From Lachnospiraceae bacterium (lineage in GTDB: Bacteria; Bacillota; Clostridia; Lachnospirales; Lachnospiraceae), in the NCBI GenBank assembly GCA_015057025.1, contig SVFD01000002.1, forward strand, positions 1 to 64,000: DNA of 64,000 nucleotides, given 5' to 3'. Of this stretch, positions 8,387-16,404 are shown in pieces; the stretch's first letter is position 1; each line of letters begins with the position of its first letter. The position numbers and the translations under genes are program-made. Under the pieces are notes generated by a model. It made no database searches. It was not told where the DNA came from and saw only the letters and a program-made list of their open reading frames with translations.

Positions 8387-8415
8387 TTGATAAATCATCT
8401 AAAATAGGATATAAT
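8387..8415 (+). promoter_or_regulatory. Promoter of the hicAB-secB-like operon
   Basis: TTGATA (8387-8392), a 17-base spacer and TATAAT (8410-8415). Confidence 0.7.
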
Positions 8416-8442
8416 ATTTGCAACTAAAAAATAGTTGCAAAT
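8416..8442. promoter_or_regulatory. Operator dyad over the hicAB start site
   Basis: The perfect 11-base inverted repeat ATTTGCAACTA / TAGTTGCAAAT directly abuts the -10 box and covers the expected transcription start. HicB has a C-terminal RHH domain and HicB-type antitoxins autoregulate, so this is the likely HicB operator. Confidence 0.6.
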
Positions 8443-8461
8443 GGCGGCGCGGAGGTGATTT

Positions 8462-8467
8462 ATGTAA
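8462..8467 (+). other. Start-stop minimal ORF (ATGTAA) before hicA
   Basis: The ribosome site GGAGG (8451-8455) is ideally spaced (6 bases) for the ATG at 8462, which is immediately followed by TAA and then by the hicA ATG at 8468, 12 bases from the ribosome site. Translation of the toxin may therefore depend on reinitiation or suboptimal spacing. Confidence 0.45.
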
Positions 8468-8728
8468 ATGCCTAAAAAAACAGATCTAATTCAGAAGTTA
8501 TGTCGGAAGCCAATTTCGAAAAATTTTACTATAAGAGATCTAGATGCACTAATGAATAAATGTAATTGTACAAAATTTACTGGTGGAAGAGGTTCTTCAA
8601 TCGGTTTTGTTCATAATGAAACTCAAAGAGTTTTACAGTTTGATGAACCACATCCGGGAAATGAATTATACACGTATCAGATAAAGAAAGTTATCCAATT
8701 TTTAAAGGATATTGAAGAGATAGATTAA
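8468..8728 (+). CDS. hicA: HicA-family mRNA interferase toxin
   Basis: This 86-residue protein shows the HicA double-stranded-RNA-binding-like pattern: a basic N-terminus, F-T-G-G-R-G-S-S-I-G-F, and the signature P-H-P-G-N-E-L-Y-T-Y followed by a C-terminal helix I-K-K-V-I-Q-F-L. The family's catalytic His is in the G-S-S-H position in many members; here that site reads G-R-G-S-S-I, while the conserved H of P-H-P-G is kept. The gene is longer than the commonest HicA by an N-terminal stretch. It is followed 23 bases later by hicB. HicA toxins cleave mRNA and stop translation when antitoxin is lost. Confidence 0.8.
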   Translation: MPKKTDLIQKLCRKPISKNFTIRDLDALMNKCNCTKFTGGRGSSIGFVHNETQRVLQFDEPHPGNELYTYQIKKVIQFLKDIEEID

Positions 8729-8751
8729 AAATATTATTGAGGGAGATTGTC

Positions 8752-9231
8752 ATGAGTTCAATGATGGAGTATAAAGGATACCATGCAAAGATAGAATTTG
8801 ATGCAGATGATTGTATTTTTGTTGGAGAAGTGTTTGGTATTACTGATTCGCTTAATTTTCATAGTTCTTCTGTTGAAGAATTAAAGCAAATGTTTGAACA
8901 GTCGATTGATAATTATTTGGAATTATGCGAAAAGATTGGAAAAGTGCCTGACAAAGAATTTAAAGGAACTTTTAATGTTAGAATTCCTGCTGAAATGCAT
9001 AAAAAAGCCGCATTGGAAGCTGCAAAGCAAAACATAACGTTGAATCAATATGTAATAAATGCTATTGATAAATCATTTGAGAATTCTAATACAAAAGAAA
9101 CCATTATATATATACCTTATAATACACGAAAAATTAATTGGGATGTGAATTCCTTTGATGATTATTCGGATTTATATAATGTGGGAGCAATTTTAACTAA
9201 AAAGGAGAATATATCATATGTTGGAAACTAG
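8752..9231 (+). CDS. hicB: HicB-family antitoxin with C-terminal extension
   Basis: The start at 8752 (M-S-S-M-M-E-Y) is chosen for the GGGAGA 5 bases upstream; the TTG at 8737 has none. The partial RNase-H-like fold is evident (Y-K-G-Y-H-A-K-I-E-F-D..F-V-G-E-V-F-G-I), followed by an RHH segment (F-N-V-R-I-P-A-E-M-H-K-K-A..L-N-Q-Y-V-I-N-A-I-D-K). Typical HicB proteins end near there; this one continues for about 45 residues rich in Ile, Tyr, Trp and Asn. The end overlaps the SecB-like gene. The extension is the feature expected of a chaperone-dependent antitoxin, where it is called the chaperone-addiction tail; that reading is inference. Confidence 0.8.
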   Translation: MSSMMEYKGYHAKIEFDADDCIFVGEVFGITDSLNFHSSSVEELKQMFEQSIDNYLELCEKIGKVPDKEFKGTFNVRIPAEMHKKAALEAAKQNITLNQYVINAIDKSFENSNTKETIIYIPYNTRKINWDVNSFDDYSDLYNVGAILTKKENISYVGN

Positions 9232-9586
9232 ACCTGAAATTAGCAATATGAGAATTGTTAATTCGCATTTTGAAATTGAGAGAAGTTTACCAAAGAGCTT
9301 TGAGTTAAAAGTTGAATGTCGGGCTACAACTAAGATTCCTAAAAATATAGAAGAAAAGAGAGCTATATTAACAATTGAATTTAGTATTATAACTGTTAAA
9401 ACTGAGGATATTAAAATAAGTCTGGAGACAGATATAATTTTTACATTTGATAATGTTCCGGATAATTATGATAAAATAATTGAAGAAGAATGTATGCCCA
9501 TGGCACAAACTAAAATATTTAATACAGTAGATGATATTTTGGTTTGTATGGGATATGAAAAATTGAATTTGGCACAGCAAATATAA
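9218..9586 (+). CDS. SecB-like small protein (candidate TA chaperone)
   Basis: The 122-residue protein overlaps the end of hicB by 14 bases and has AAAGGAG 10 bases before its ATG. Its predicted layout, about four long beta strands (F-E-L-K-V-E-C-R-A, R-A-I-L-T-I-E-F-S-I, I-K-I-S-L-E-T-D-I-I-F-T-F) then a helix starting E-E-C-M-P-M-A and ending M-G-Y-E-K-L-N-L, matches the SecB fold. Chaperones of this type are known as third genes of toxin-antitoxin-chaperone operons (HigBA-SecB of mycobacteria), where they protect the antitoxin. The match is by pattern, not search, so the fold call is moderate. Confidence 0.6.
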   Translation: MLETRPEISNMRIVNSHFEIERSLPKSFELKVECRATTKIPKNIEEKRAILTIEFSIITVKTEDIKISLETDIIFTFDNVPDNYDKIIEEECMPMAQTKIFNTVDDILVCMGYEKLNLAQQI

Positions 9587-9654
9587 TGTAGGATTAGATA
9601 AAGTCGATAAATGATAATGCTAGCTTATAGCGTATTTTTGTCGATAAAATACCC

Positions 9655-9682
9655 TTGTATTTTATATATTTTTTGTTATAAT
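9655..9682 (+). promoter_or_regulatory. Promoter of the antisense RNA
   Basis: TTGTAT (9655-9660), 16-base spacer, TATAAT (9677-9682). It drives rightward transcription from about 9689 with no open frame behind it. Confidence 0.6.
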
Positions 9683-9688
9683 AAACTC

Positions 9689-9773
9689 ATAAAAGGCAAC
9701 CGCCACAGAGTGGTTGGCCAGAATTTGAGAAAAAACCTTCCCAGTATCGCCAATGTAACAGGGAAGGTTTTTT
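9689..9773 (+). ncRNA. Small RNA, candidate type I antitoxin
   Basis: About 85 bases run from the inferred start to the T run of the hairpin at 9730-9773. The RNA contains a small stem (GGCAACCGCCACAGAGTGGTTGGCC region) and no start codon with a ribosome site. It converges on the holin-like toxin gene on the other strand, whose transcript would end at the same two-way hairpin, so the two RNAs overlap at their 3' ends. This is the classical layout of TxpA/RatA-like type I systems. Confidence 0.6.
9730..9773. terminator. Bidirectional terminator shared by toxin mRNA and antisense RNA
   Basis: AAAAAACCTTCCC / GGGAAGGTTTTTT is a 13-base perfect stem with an A run on one side and a T run on the other, so it can stop transcription both ways. 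Confidence 0.85.
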
Positions 9774-9786
9774 GCATTATGTAGCT

Positions 9787-9876
9787 TTACTTACAAAACG
9801 TAAAAACGAATGTGAGTAATGCTAAAAGAAAAAGACCGAAGGTCAATATATCCTTAAAATCAAAATGATTTTTCAT
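9787..9876 (-). CDS. Holin-like type I toxin peptide, 29 aa
   Basis: The minus strand encodes a 29-residue peptide: polar start M-K-N-H-F-D-F-K-D, then one hydrophobic helix (I-L-T-F-G-L-F-L-L-A-L-L-T-F-V-F-T-F) and a C-K end. The near-perfect ribosome site GGAGGTG lies 8 bases upstream. The size, single helix and charge pattern match the putative holin-like toxins of Firmicutes type I systems, which damage the membrane when freed from antisense RNA. A GGTTGGCC block in its 5' leader (complement of 9906-9915) can pair with GGCCAACC near the transcript's 3' end (complement of 9710-9719), suggesting a folded, untranslated primary transcript. Confidence 0.75.
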   Translation of the reverse strand: MKNHFDFKDILTFGLFLLALLTFVFTFCK

Positions 9877-9929
9877 AAGCATCACCTCCATTCTGTAAGA
9901 ATGAAGGCCAACCACCCTGTAACACGATT

Positions 9930-9961
9930 GCCGGTAGCGTAATGCTACCGGCTTTATTATA
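9930..9961 (-). promoter_or_regulatory. Promoter and 5' stem of the toxin mRNA
   Basis: On the minus strand TATAAT lies at 9961-9956 with a weak TTATTC 17 bases upstream. The predicted start falls at the edge of a perfect 9-base stem GCCGGTAGC / GCTACCGGC (9930-9952), which would cap the 5' end of the toxin transcript. The same stem could also end rightward transcription. Confidence 0.5.
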
Positions 9962-10271
9962 TCAGGGATATAGTGTCGGAATAAGAGGGAAGATGGAGAT
10001 TAATTATGAAAAAATAAAAAATCAAATAATTTTACTAAAAAAATGTAACATTATGTATTTTATGTTCGTTATATATTAATAAAAGCGAAAGGAAAAATAG
10101 AATAATGAAATATTTAGAATTGCAATAATATGATATCTACTAAATTTTAATAAAATCTAATAGATTTAAGATTAAAGTTGAGAGATACAAATTAAGGTAG
10201 ATTTTTATTTCAAAAGAATGGCTTAAAATTACGACTAAGAAAAATTAATTAGAGAATACGGAGGAAAATAT
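9962..10271. other. AT-rich leader before the NACHT gene
   Basis: About 300 bases of very AT-rich sequence without a supported gene. It holds only the GGAGG ribosome site (about 10260) of the following gene; no clear consensus promoter or dyad is seen. Confidence 0.4.
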
Positions 10272-13200
10272 ATGTATAACAAAAATACAAATAAAACTAA
10301 TTTTTCAGAAATATGTAGAGTTTTAAGAGAAAAAGAGTACAATATTGCTCAATTCTTTAATGATTTATTTAAGGTGGGATTGATTTTTTTTCCTAATATG
10401 ATATGTAAGGAAGTTGATTTGATTACAAATATAGCGAATGGTGTAAGTCTTTTAGAAGCAAAAAAAACGTTACAAAAAGCTATTAAAAATATTAACGATG
10501 CATTTTCAAAGAATATTGAGTATAAGGATTTTTCTACGAGATATGATCATGCACAAATTGCGCAAATTTCAATTGTTTATTCTGCATATTTTGATTCGAT
10601 TATACAATATCTTCCTGATGAAAACAAAATAATTAATTTAACAAAAGACGAAAAAAAATATTTGTCGCAAAAAAGTATTGATATGTATATTCAATTTATA
10701 TCTGAAAAGACAAACAATGAGTTAGAACAAAATATAAAGTATATATTAGAATATGATTTATCAATGCCAAATCCGATACAGACATTAGAGCAATATTTAG
10801 ATGAACTAGAAAAATTTTATGAAATTCTGAATAATGAGTTTTTAATTTTTTTTGAAAAATTATTTGCTTGGGAAGATTTAGAAGAACATAAAAGGGATGC
10901 CTTTTTTAGTGTAATAAGAAATATACCAAGTAAATCGTTAGAAAATTATAAAAAGCAGTATTATCAATTAGCTGTTGAATTTAATGATTTTTTTGTTTGG
11001 TCAAATATAAAAGAGCATGAAGATATTAGAAAAACAATTGATGTAGGTTTTCAATCAATTAAAGAACAATTAAGAAGATATAATGAGAATAATATTAATA
11101 ACAAAGCATATAAAACTTTAGATTTATATATGAATAAATATCAGGCGCATATAAATAGAGCTATTGTAAATAGTGAGGACATGAATTATAGTTCATCTGA
11201 TGGAATAATTTTTCCTGCAACAAATGAGATTTTTGTTCCACAAAGTTTTAAGGCAGTAACCTACAATGAAGAATATAATTTAGAAAAAAAAGGATTTTGG
11301 AAAAATTATGAGGATAGAGAAGATATAGGAAAATTTATTAGTGATACATTACGTCATTCTGTATTAGGTGATTTGCCTTTGGTGATATTAGGTCATCCCG
11401 GTGCTGGAAAAACCTTATTATGTCATATGTTGGCTGCAAAAATATTATCTCATGAATACCATATTATTATAATACATTTACGTGGAATTATTGCTGATAA
11501 AACAATAGAACAGCAGATTAATCAACAAATTGAAGATGATTTTGCGAATCATTGTACATGGAGTGATATTGCAGAGAGTAAATTAGATAAACCAATACTT
11601 TTGATTTTTGATGGTTATGATGAATTATTACAAGCTAGTGGCAAAGTATATTCGAACTACTTACAAAGAATTGCCGAGTTTCAGAAGCAACAAAGTGAAA
11701 CATATAAAATATTTGTTAAATGCATAATTACAAGTAGAACTATGTTGATTGATAAAGCATTTATTCCAAAACAGACTCCGATTATATTATTGTCTGACTT
11801 TGAGGAAAGTAGAATTGCAACATGGTGCAAAATTTGGAATGAAAAGAACATAGATTATTTTGCTAAAACCCAAATAGAACCATTTGAGTTAAATAATAAA
11901 AGTAAAATTTATAACCTTGCAAAACAGCCATTATTATTATTAATGTTAGCTTTATATGATACAAACAAAAATGCATTAAAAAGAAATAAACATTTAAATC
12001 GTACGCAATTATATAATAGTCTGATTAAGGAATTTATAACGCGTGAAGCAAAAAAAGATAAGAACTTCGAGAGTAAATTAAAATCAGAGCAATATAAAAT
12101 TATTGATGAAGAAATGCGAAAAATTAGTATTGTTGCATTAGGAATGTATAATAGAAAAGTATTATATATCCGTTCGGATGAATTAGAAAATGATTTAAGG
12201 TATGTTTATAACGAAGATAATTATGTTAAAGAAGGTATTGATGAAGGGCTATCGAATGCAGATAAATTATTAGGAAGATTCTTTTTTATACATAAATCGG
12301 ATTCTAAAGAAGTTATTAATAAAACTCGGGTAAATAAATATGCATATGAATTTTTACATAATACATTTGGTGAATTTTTGATGGCAAATTATGTAGTCAG
12401 CGAAATGTATAAAGTCCTCAACTATATTAATGCATTATTTTCATGTGATATGCAAAGACAGTGGGATTTAACAAAGGCGAAAGATTGGGTTATATGTTTA
12501 GCTTATGCACCTTTATTTTCGCGACCAGTTGTTGTAAAAATGATTAATGAATGGTCAATAAATTGTATAAAAAGTGAATCAATGAATGAAGAACAAATAT
12601 ATAAAAAATTTGATTTCCTTATTAATTTAGAAATTGAGAGAATTATTAACGGAGAAGGCATCTTATTATTAAATAAAATACTTGAAGAAAATGGAAATCC
12701 TTATAAGCATCAAGAATTACTAAAACATGTTGCTATTTATAGTATTAATATTATTATGTTACGAACAATTTTTTGTGCTAATAATAAAAAAATAACTATG
12801 AGTAAAGAAGTGTGGGAAAAACTATCTTATATTTGGAAATATGCATTTTCAGATGATGAAATATTAGATTATTCTAATGTATTTAATGTAGAGAAAGACG
12901 CAACAATTTGTTTAATTAGTTATACTGGACAAGAACGTAAAAATGATATTTCAGTAAGCCAATTAAAACGATTGGATATCATCGAGTCTGTTGTGGGTAA
13001 TGATAAAATGGATGGAATAATCAGTTCATTAATTGGAGATAGACATCCTGCTGATGTTATTGATAAATTATTAGAGAATAATTTAAATATTAAAGCAAGA
13101 TATCTATGGAATTATATTTTAAACATTGTTTTATCTAAAAAGGTCACAGAAAGTGATATAATTTACTGGCTTCAAGAACTTTCGACAGGATATAAAGTTG

Positions 13201-14123
13201 AACATGATATACAATATATGTTTGCACATTATTTATTATTAAATTATTTAGCAAAAGAAGAGAAAATTAGGAATAGTAGAAAAAATGATTTTTTTATATC
13301 TAGAATGTTTTTTGAGGGATTTGATGAATTAAGATTATTTGAAGAATTCTATTATAATGAAGGAGAGCTCATATATCTTACCATAGATTTGATTATTGAT
13401 TTATTGGAATATATAAAATTTAATGTTGCTGATATTGATAATGTATTTTTTGTTGTTCGTAGGCTTATGAGGTCTAGAAATTATAAAGATATTTATTCGG
13501 TAGCTGGACTGTATAGCAAAATTTTACAACACTTAGTTCTAGAGAAAAATATAAATATAAGAAAAGATAATATTTCAAATATCGTCTATATAGGTAATTT
13601 TTGGGAAGATGTTATACGAGAAGTCAAATATAATAAAAAGATGCCAAATAAAATAATTACTTATTATTTAGACATAGCATATAATTTGCTATTACTAAAT
13701 GAATATCAAATTAGTAGGAGAATTTTTGAAATTTCCTTAAGGCTTATGAGTCCTAATTATATGAATAATAAGAGAAAAATCTCTACTAAAGAAAAGGCTA
13801 TGATAATTCGTTATATAATTTTAAGGAAAGAAAAAGATTTTATAGATGAGGATGAAGTGAAATGGATATTAAATAATATAATACAAAATATATATTTTAT
13901 AGATTTTTACGATGAATATCCAGAAGTTTTAGAGGATGCATGTTATTTACTACAATTTGATATGTTTATTAAACCTGATAAATTAGCCGAAGATTTATTA
14001 CTGTTATTGGAAAGAAAAGGGAATAAGGTTTCTGTAAAATTATGTCAGTATATACACTGTTTTGGAAAGAAATATGGTTATAATAAGCTAATATATATAG
14101 TGGAAGATTTGCTACGAATTTAG
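10272..14123 (+). CDS. NACHT (STAND) NTPase, candidate antiphage sensor, 1283 aa
   Basis: Three parts are visible. Residues 1-360 are helical with no motif I know and would be the effector or signalling region. The NACHT NTPase begins at about 368: Walker A G-H-P-G-A-G-K-T (374-381), Walker B with NACHT signature L-L-I-F-D-G-Y-D-E-L (D447, D450, E451), a sensor region I-I-T-S-R-T near 490 and a winged-helix part ending F-L-H-N-T-F-G-E-F-L. The last 580 residues are helix pairs suited to ligand sensing. STAND proteins oligomerise on recognising phage products. The gene is markedly AT-rich, stands alone with its own terminator, and lies between toxin and restriction modules. Confidence 0.85.
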   Translation: MYNKNTNKTNFSEICRVLREKEYNIAQFFNDLFKVGLIFFPNMICKEVDLITNIANGVSLLEAKKTLQKAIKNINDAFSKNIEYKDFSTRYDHAQIAQISIVYSAYFDSIIQYLPDENKIINLTKDEKKYLSQKSIDMYIQFISEKTNNELEQNIKYILEYDLSMPNPIQTLEQYLDELEKFYEILNNEFLIFFEKLFAWEDLEEHKRDAFFSVIRNIPSKSLENYKKQYYQLAVEFNDFFVWSNIKEHEDIRKTIDVGFQSIKEQLRRYNENNINNKAYKTLDLYMNKYQAHINRAIVNSEDMNYSSSDGIIFPATNEIFVPQSFKAVTYNEEYNLEKKGFWKNYEDREDIGKFISDTLRHSVLGDLPLVILGHPGAGKTLLCHMLAAKILSHEYHIIIIHLRGIIADKTIEQQINQQIEDDFANHCTWSDIAESKLDKPILLIFDGYDELLQASGKVYSNYLQRIAEFQKQQSETYKIFVKCIITSRTMLIDKAFIPKQTPIILLSDFEESRIATWCKIWNEKNIDYFAKTQIEPFELNNKSKIYNLAKQPLLLLMLALYDTNKNALKRNKHLNRTQLYNSLIKEFITREAKKDKNFESKLKSEQYKIIDEEMRKISIVALGMYNRKVLYIRSDELENDLRYVYNEDNYVKEGIDEGLSNADKLLGRFFFIHKSDSKEVINKTRVNKYAYEFLHNTFGEFLMANYVVSEMYKVLNYINALFSCDMQRQWDLTKAKDWVICLAYAPLFSRPVVVKMINEWSINCIKSESMNEEQIYKKFDFLINLEIERIINGEGILLLNKILEENGNPYKHQELLKHVAIYSINIIMLRTIFCANNKKITMSKEVWEKLSYIWKYAFSDDEILDYSNVFNVEKDATICLISYTGQERKNDISVSQLKRLDIIESVVGNDKMDGIISSLIGDRHPADVIDKLLENNLNIKARYLWNYILNIVLSKKVTESDIIYWLQELSTGYKVEHDIQYMFAHYLLLNYLAKEEKIRNSRKNDFFISRMFFEGFDELRLFEEFYYNEGELIYLTIDLIIDLLEYIKFNVADIDNVFFVVRRLMRSRNYKDIYSVAGLYSKILQHLVLEKNINIRKDNISNIVYIGNFWEDVIREVKYNKKMPNKIITYYLDIAYNLLLLNEYQISRRIFEISLRLMSPNYMNNKRKISTKEKAMIIRYIILRKEKDFIDEDEVKWILNNIIQNIYFIDFYDEYPEVLEDACYLLQFDMFIKPDKLAEDLLLLLERKGNKVSVKLCQYIHCFGKKYGYNKLIYIVEDLLRI

Positions 14124-14197
14124 TATTTAATCTAAATTAAAGAAATTATAAGTGTTTTAAATTAAGTATTATATTTTATAAAGTATGTGTCCAAATA

Positions 14198-14244
14198 AAT
14201 AAAATCAGAAAGAGTTAGCATAATTCTTTCTGATTTTATTTTGA
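14198..14244. terminator. Hairpin terminator between NACHT gene and RM operon
   Basis: A perfect 16-base stem, AATAAAATCAGAAAGA / TCTTTCTGATTTTATT, followed by T-rich sequence. Confidence 0.8.
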
Positions 14245-14299
14245 ATATCAAACTAGAAGAGATTTTAATTAAATATAAAAATTTGTATATAATTTGGGG

Positions 14300-14366
14300 G
14301 GCTATATTATAGTATTTCCGTTTTTTCTTTCTTGCGATTGTTCCGCTATAAGAATATAATATAGCC
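14300..14366. repeat. Inverted repeat upstream of the RM operon
   Basis: GGCTATATTATA (14300-14311) and TATAATATAGCC (14355-14366) are perfect 12-base arms 43 bases apart, ending 18 bases before the small HTH gene. They contain TATAAT-like boxes on both strands and may be a two-site operator or a leader hairpin. Confidence 0.5.
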
Positions 14367-14384
14367 AATAGGGAGGGGCAAATT

Positions 14385-14576
14385 ATGGGTTATTTGACAA
14401 CAACTGAAATGGCATCAAAATGGAATATATCCTCTAGAAGAATTGGAAAACTTTGTAATGAAAACAGAATTACCGGAGTGATTAAAAAAGGCAAGATGTG
14501 GCTAATTCCGGAAGATGCAAAGAAACCGGAAGACGGAAGGTATAAAGCAAATAAAAACGCAAGATTAAAGAAATAA
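14385..14576 (+). CDS. Small helix-turn-helix protein, 63 aa
   Basis: The sequence L-T-T-T-E-M-A-S-K-W-N-I-S-S-R-R-I-G-K-L-C-N-E-N-R-I is an excisionase/MerR-like winged helix-turn-helix, with the wing K-G-K-M-W-L-I-P following. GGGAGGGG precedes the ATG. It is the first gene of the type I restriction-modification operon and may time expression of the methylase and nuclease, as controller proteins do in other systems. DNA-binding character is clear; its target is not. Confidence 0.7.
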   Translation: MGYLTTTEMASKWNISSRRIGKLCNENRITGVIKKGKMWLIPEDAKKPEDGRYKANKNARLKK

Positions 14577-14644
14577 ATGAGTGACGACTTATAGTACAGA
14601 AACTATATTAGTATTACATAAAAGACGAAAGAAGGTTTAAAACA

Positions 14645-16402
14645 ATGAACTTAAATAACCAAACAACAGTAAATGTGCAGGAAAAATCAAATCTTATCTG
14701 GGCAATTGCTGACCTTATCAGGGATTTCTACAAGCCACACGAATATGGTAAAGTTATTCTTCCTATGACTGTAATTAAAAGATTTAATGATACATTAGCG
14801 CCTACAAAAGCAAAGGTGCTGGAAACATACGATAAAGTAAAACATCTTGAAGTTATCAACGGGTTCTTGGAAACTGCTTCCGGCTACCAGTTTTATAATA
14901 CCAGTGTGTACGATTTTGAAAAGTTGGTAAACGATTCAGAACACATTGAAGAGAATTTTAGGGATTTCTTAAATGGCTTCTCTGATAATGTGTTGGATAT
15001 TCTGGAAAACTTTGATTTTGACAGGGAAATTACTAAACTTGCGAATAATGGCATGCTGTTCCTTATCATTGAGGCATTTAACAGACCACAGGCGTATATG
15101 GGTGCGGATAAGATTAGTGCAGTTGATATGGGTTATATCTTTGAAGATTTGATTAAGCGTTTTTCAGAATCTTATGATGAAGATGCAGGAGCCCATTTCA
15201 CAAGCAGGGATATTATCTACTTAATGACTGATTTATTAGTGGCAGAAGATAAGGATGTATTGAACGAGAAAGGTGTTACCAAAACCGTATATGATATGAC
15301 TATGGGTACAAGCCAGATGCTTACTTGTATGACAGAGCGTTTAACACAGTTGGATGCGGATGCAGATGTAACAGTATTCGGACAGGAATTAAATCCAGAA
15401 ACATATGCTATTGCAAAGGCAGATATGCTTATTCGTGGCGGTAACTCTGATAATATGCGTAAAGGTAACACTTTATCCGATGACAAATTCAGCGGTTATA
15501 AGTTTGACTATATTATCAGTAATCCACCTTTTGGCGTTGATTGGAAAGTAGAGAAAAAGGCTGTTGAAGATGAAGCAAAATTAGGCGATAACGGAAGATT
15601 TTCAGTAGGATTACCTAAAATTTCAGACGGACAGATGTTATTTGATTTAAACGGAATCGCAAAATTGAAAGATGATGGCAGAATGGCTATTATTCATAAT
15701 GGCTCATCTCTGTTTACTGGTTCTGCAGAATCTGGTGAATCAGAGATCAGACGATATATGATAGAAAACGACTGGTTGGATGCTATCGTACAACTTTCAA
15801 CCGATGTATTTTATAATACTGGTATTACTACTTATATTTGGATTATTTCAAAGAATAAGCCAGTACATAGACAAGGGAAAGTACAGCTAATAGATGCTTC
15901 CAAAATGGTAGTGGCTAGAAGAAAAAGTTTAGGAAGCAAGCGTAACGATATTACCGATGCAGACAGAGAAGTGATTGTAAAAGCGTATGGCGAATTTGTA
16001 AATGCTACATACGAATCTGACGGAAAAGTATGTGAATCCAAAATTTTCAATAACGAGGACTTCGGATTTAATAGAATCCAGATAGAAAGTCCATTATATG
16101 AAAATGGTGCAATCGTAACAAAGGGTAAGCAAAATGTTCCTGTTGCAGATGCTTCTAAGCGGGACTTTGAAAATGTACCACTTGTAGAAGATATTGATAG
16201 ATATTTTGATAGGGAAGTAAGACCTTATAATCCAGCAGCATGGATTGATAAAGCAAAAACCAAAGTAGGATATGAAATATCATTTTCAAAATATTTTTAT
16301 AAATATGAAGCACCAGAAAATTCAGAAGTAATAGAGAAACGTCTTTCGGTTCTTGAATCAGACATTATGATTTCTTTGACAAAATTGTTTAAGGAGGCTT
16401 AA
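14645..16402 (+). CDS. hsdM: Type I restriction-modification methyltransferase subunit (HsdM)
   Basis: At 585 residues it has the HsdM N-terminal helical domain, an H-F-T-S-R-D loop near 184 and the N6-adenine methylase motif N-P-P-F (293-296). The SAM-binding motif near 217 reads D-M-T-M-G-T-S-Q rather than the usual D-P-x-x-G-S-G, a departure also seen in some close relatives. It transfers methyl groups to adenines at the site chosen by HsdS. The stop is 2 bases from the HsdS start, with AAGGAGG between, and the M-S-R order is intact. Confidence 0.93.
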   Translation: MNLNNQTTVNVQEKSNLIWAIADLIRDFYKPHEYGKVILPMTVIKRFNDTLAPTKAKVLETYDKVKHLEVINGFLETASGYQFYNTSVYDFEKLVNDSEHIEENFRDFLNGFSDNVLDILENFDFDREITKLANNGMLFLIIEAFNRPQAYMGADKISAVDMGYIFEDLIKRFSESYDEDAGAHFTSRDIIYLMTDLLVAEDKDVLNEKGVTKTVYDMTMGTSQMLTCMTERLTQLDADADVTVFGQELNPETYAIAKADMLIRGGNSDNMRKGNTLSDDKFSGYKFDYIISNPPFGVDWKVEKKAVEDEAKLGDNGRFSVGLPKISDGQMLFDLNGIAKLKDDGRMAIIHNGSSLFTGSAESGESEIRRYMIENDWLDAIVQLSTDVFYNTGITTYIWIISKNKPVHRQGKVQLIDASKMVVARRKSLGSKRNDITDADREVIVKAYGEFVNATYESDGKVCESKIFNNEDFGFNRIQIESPLYENGAIVTKGKQNVPVADASKRDFENVPLVEDIDRYFDREVRPYNPAAWIDKAKTKVGYEISFSKYFYKYEAPENSEVIEKRLSVLESDIMISLTKLFKEA

Positions 16403-16404
16403 TT

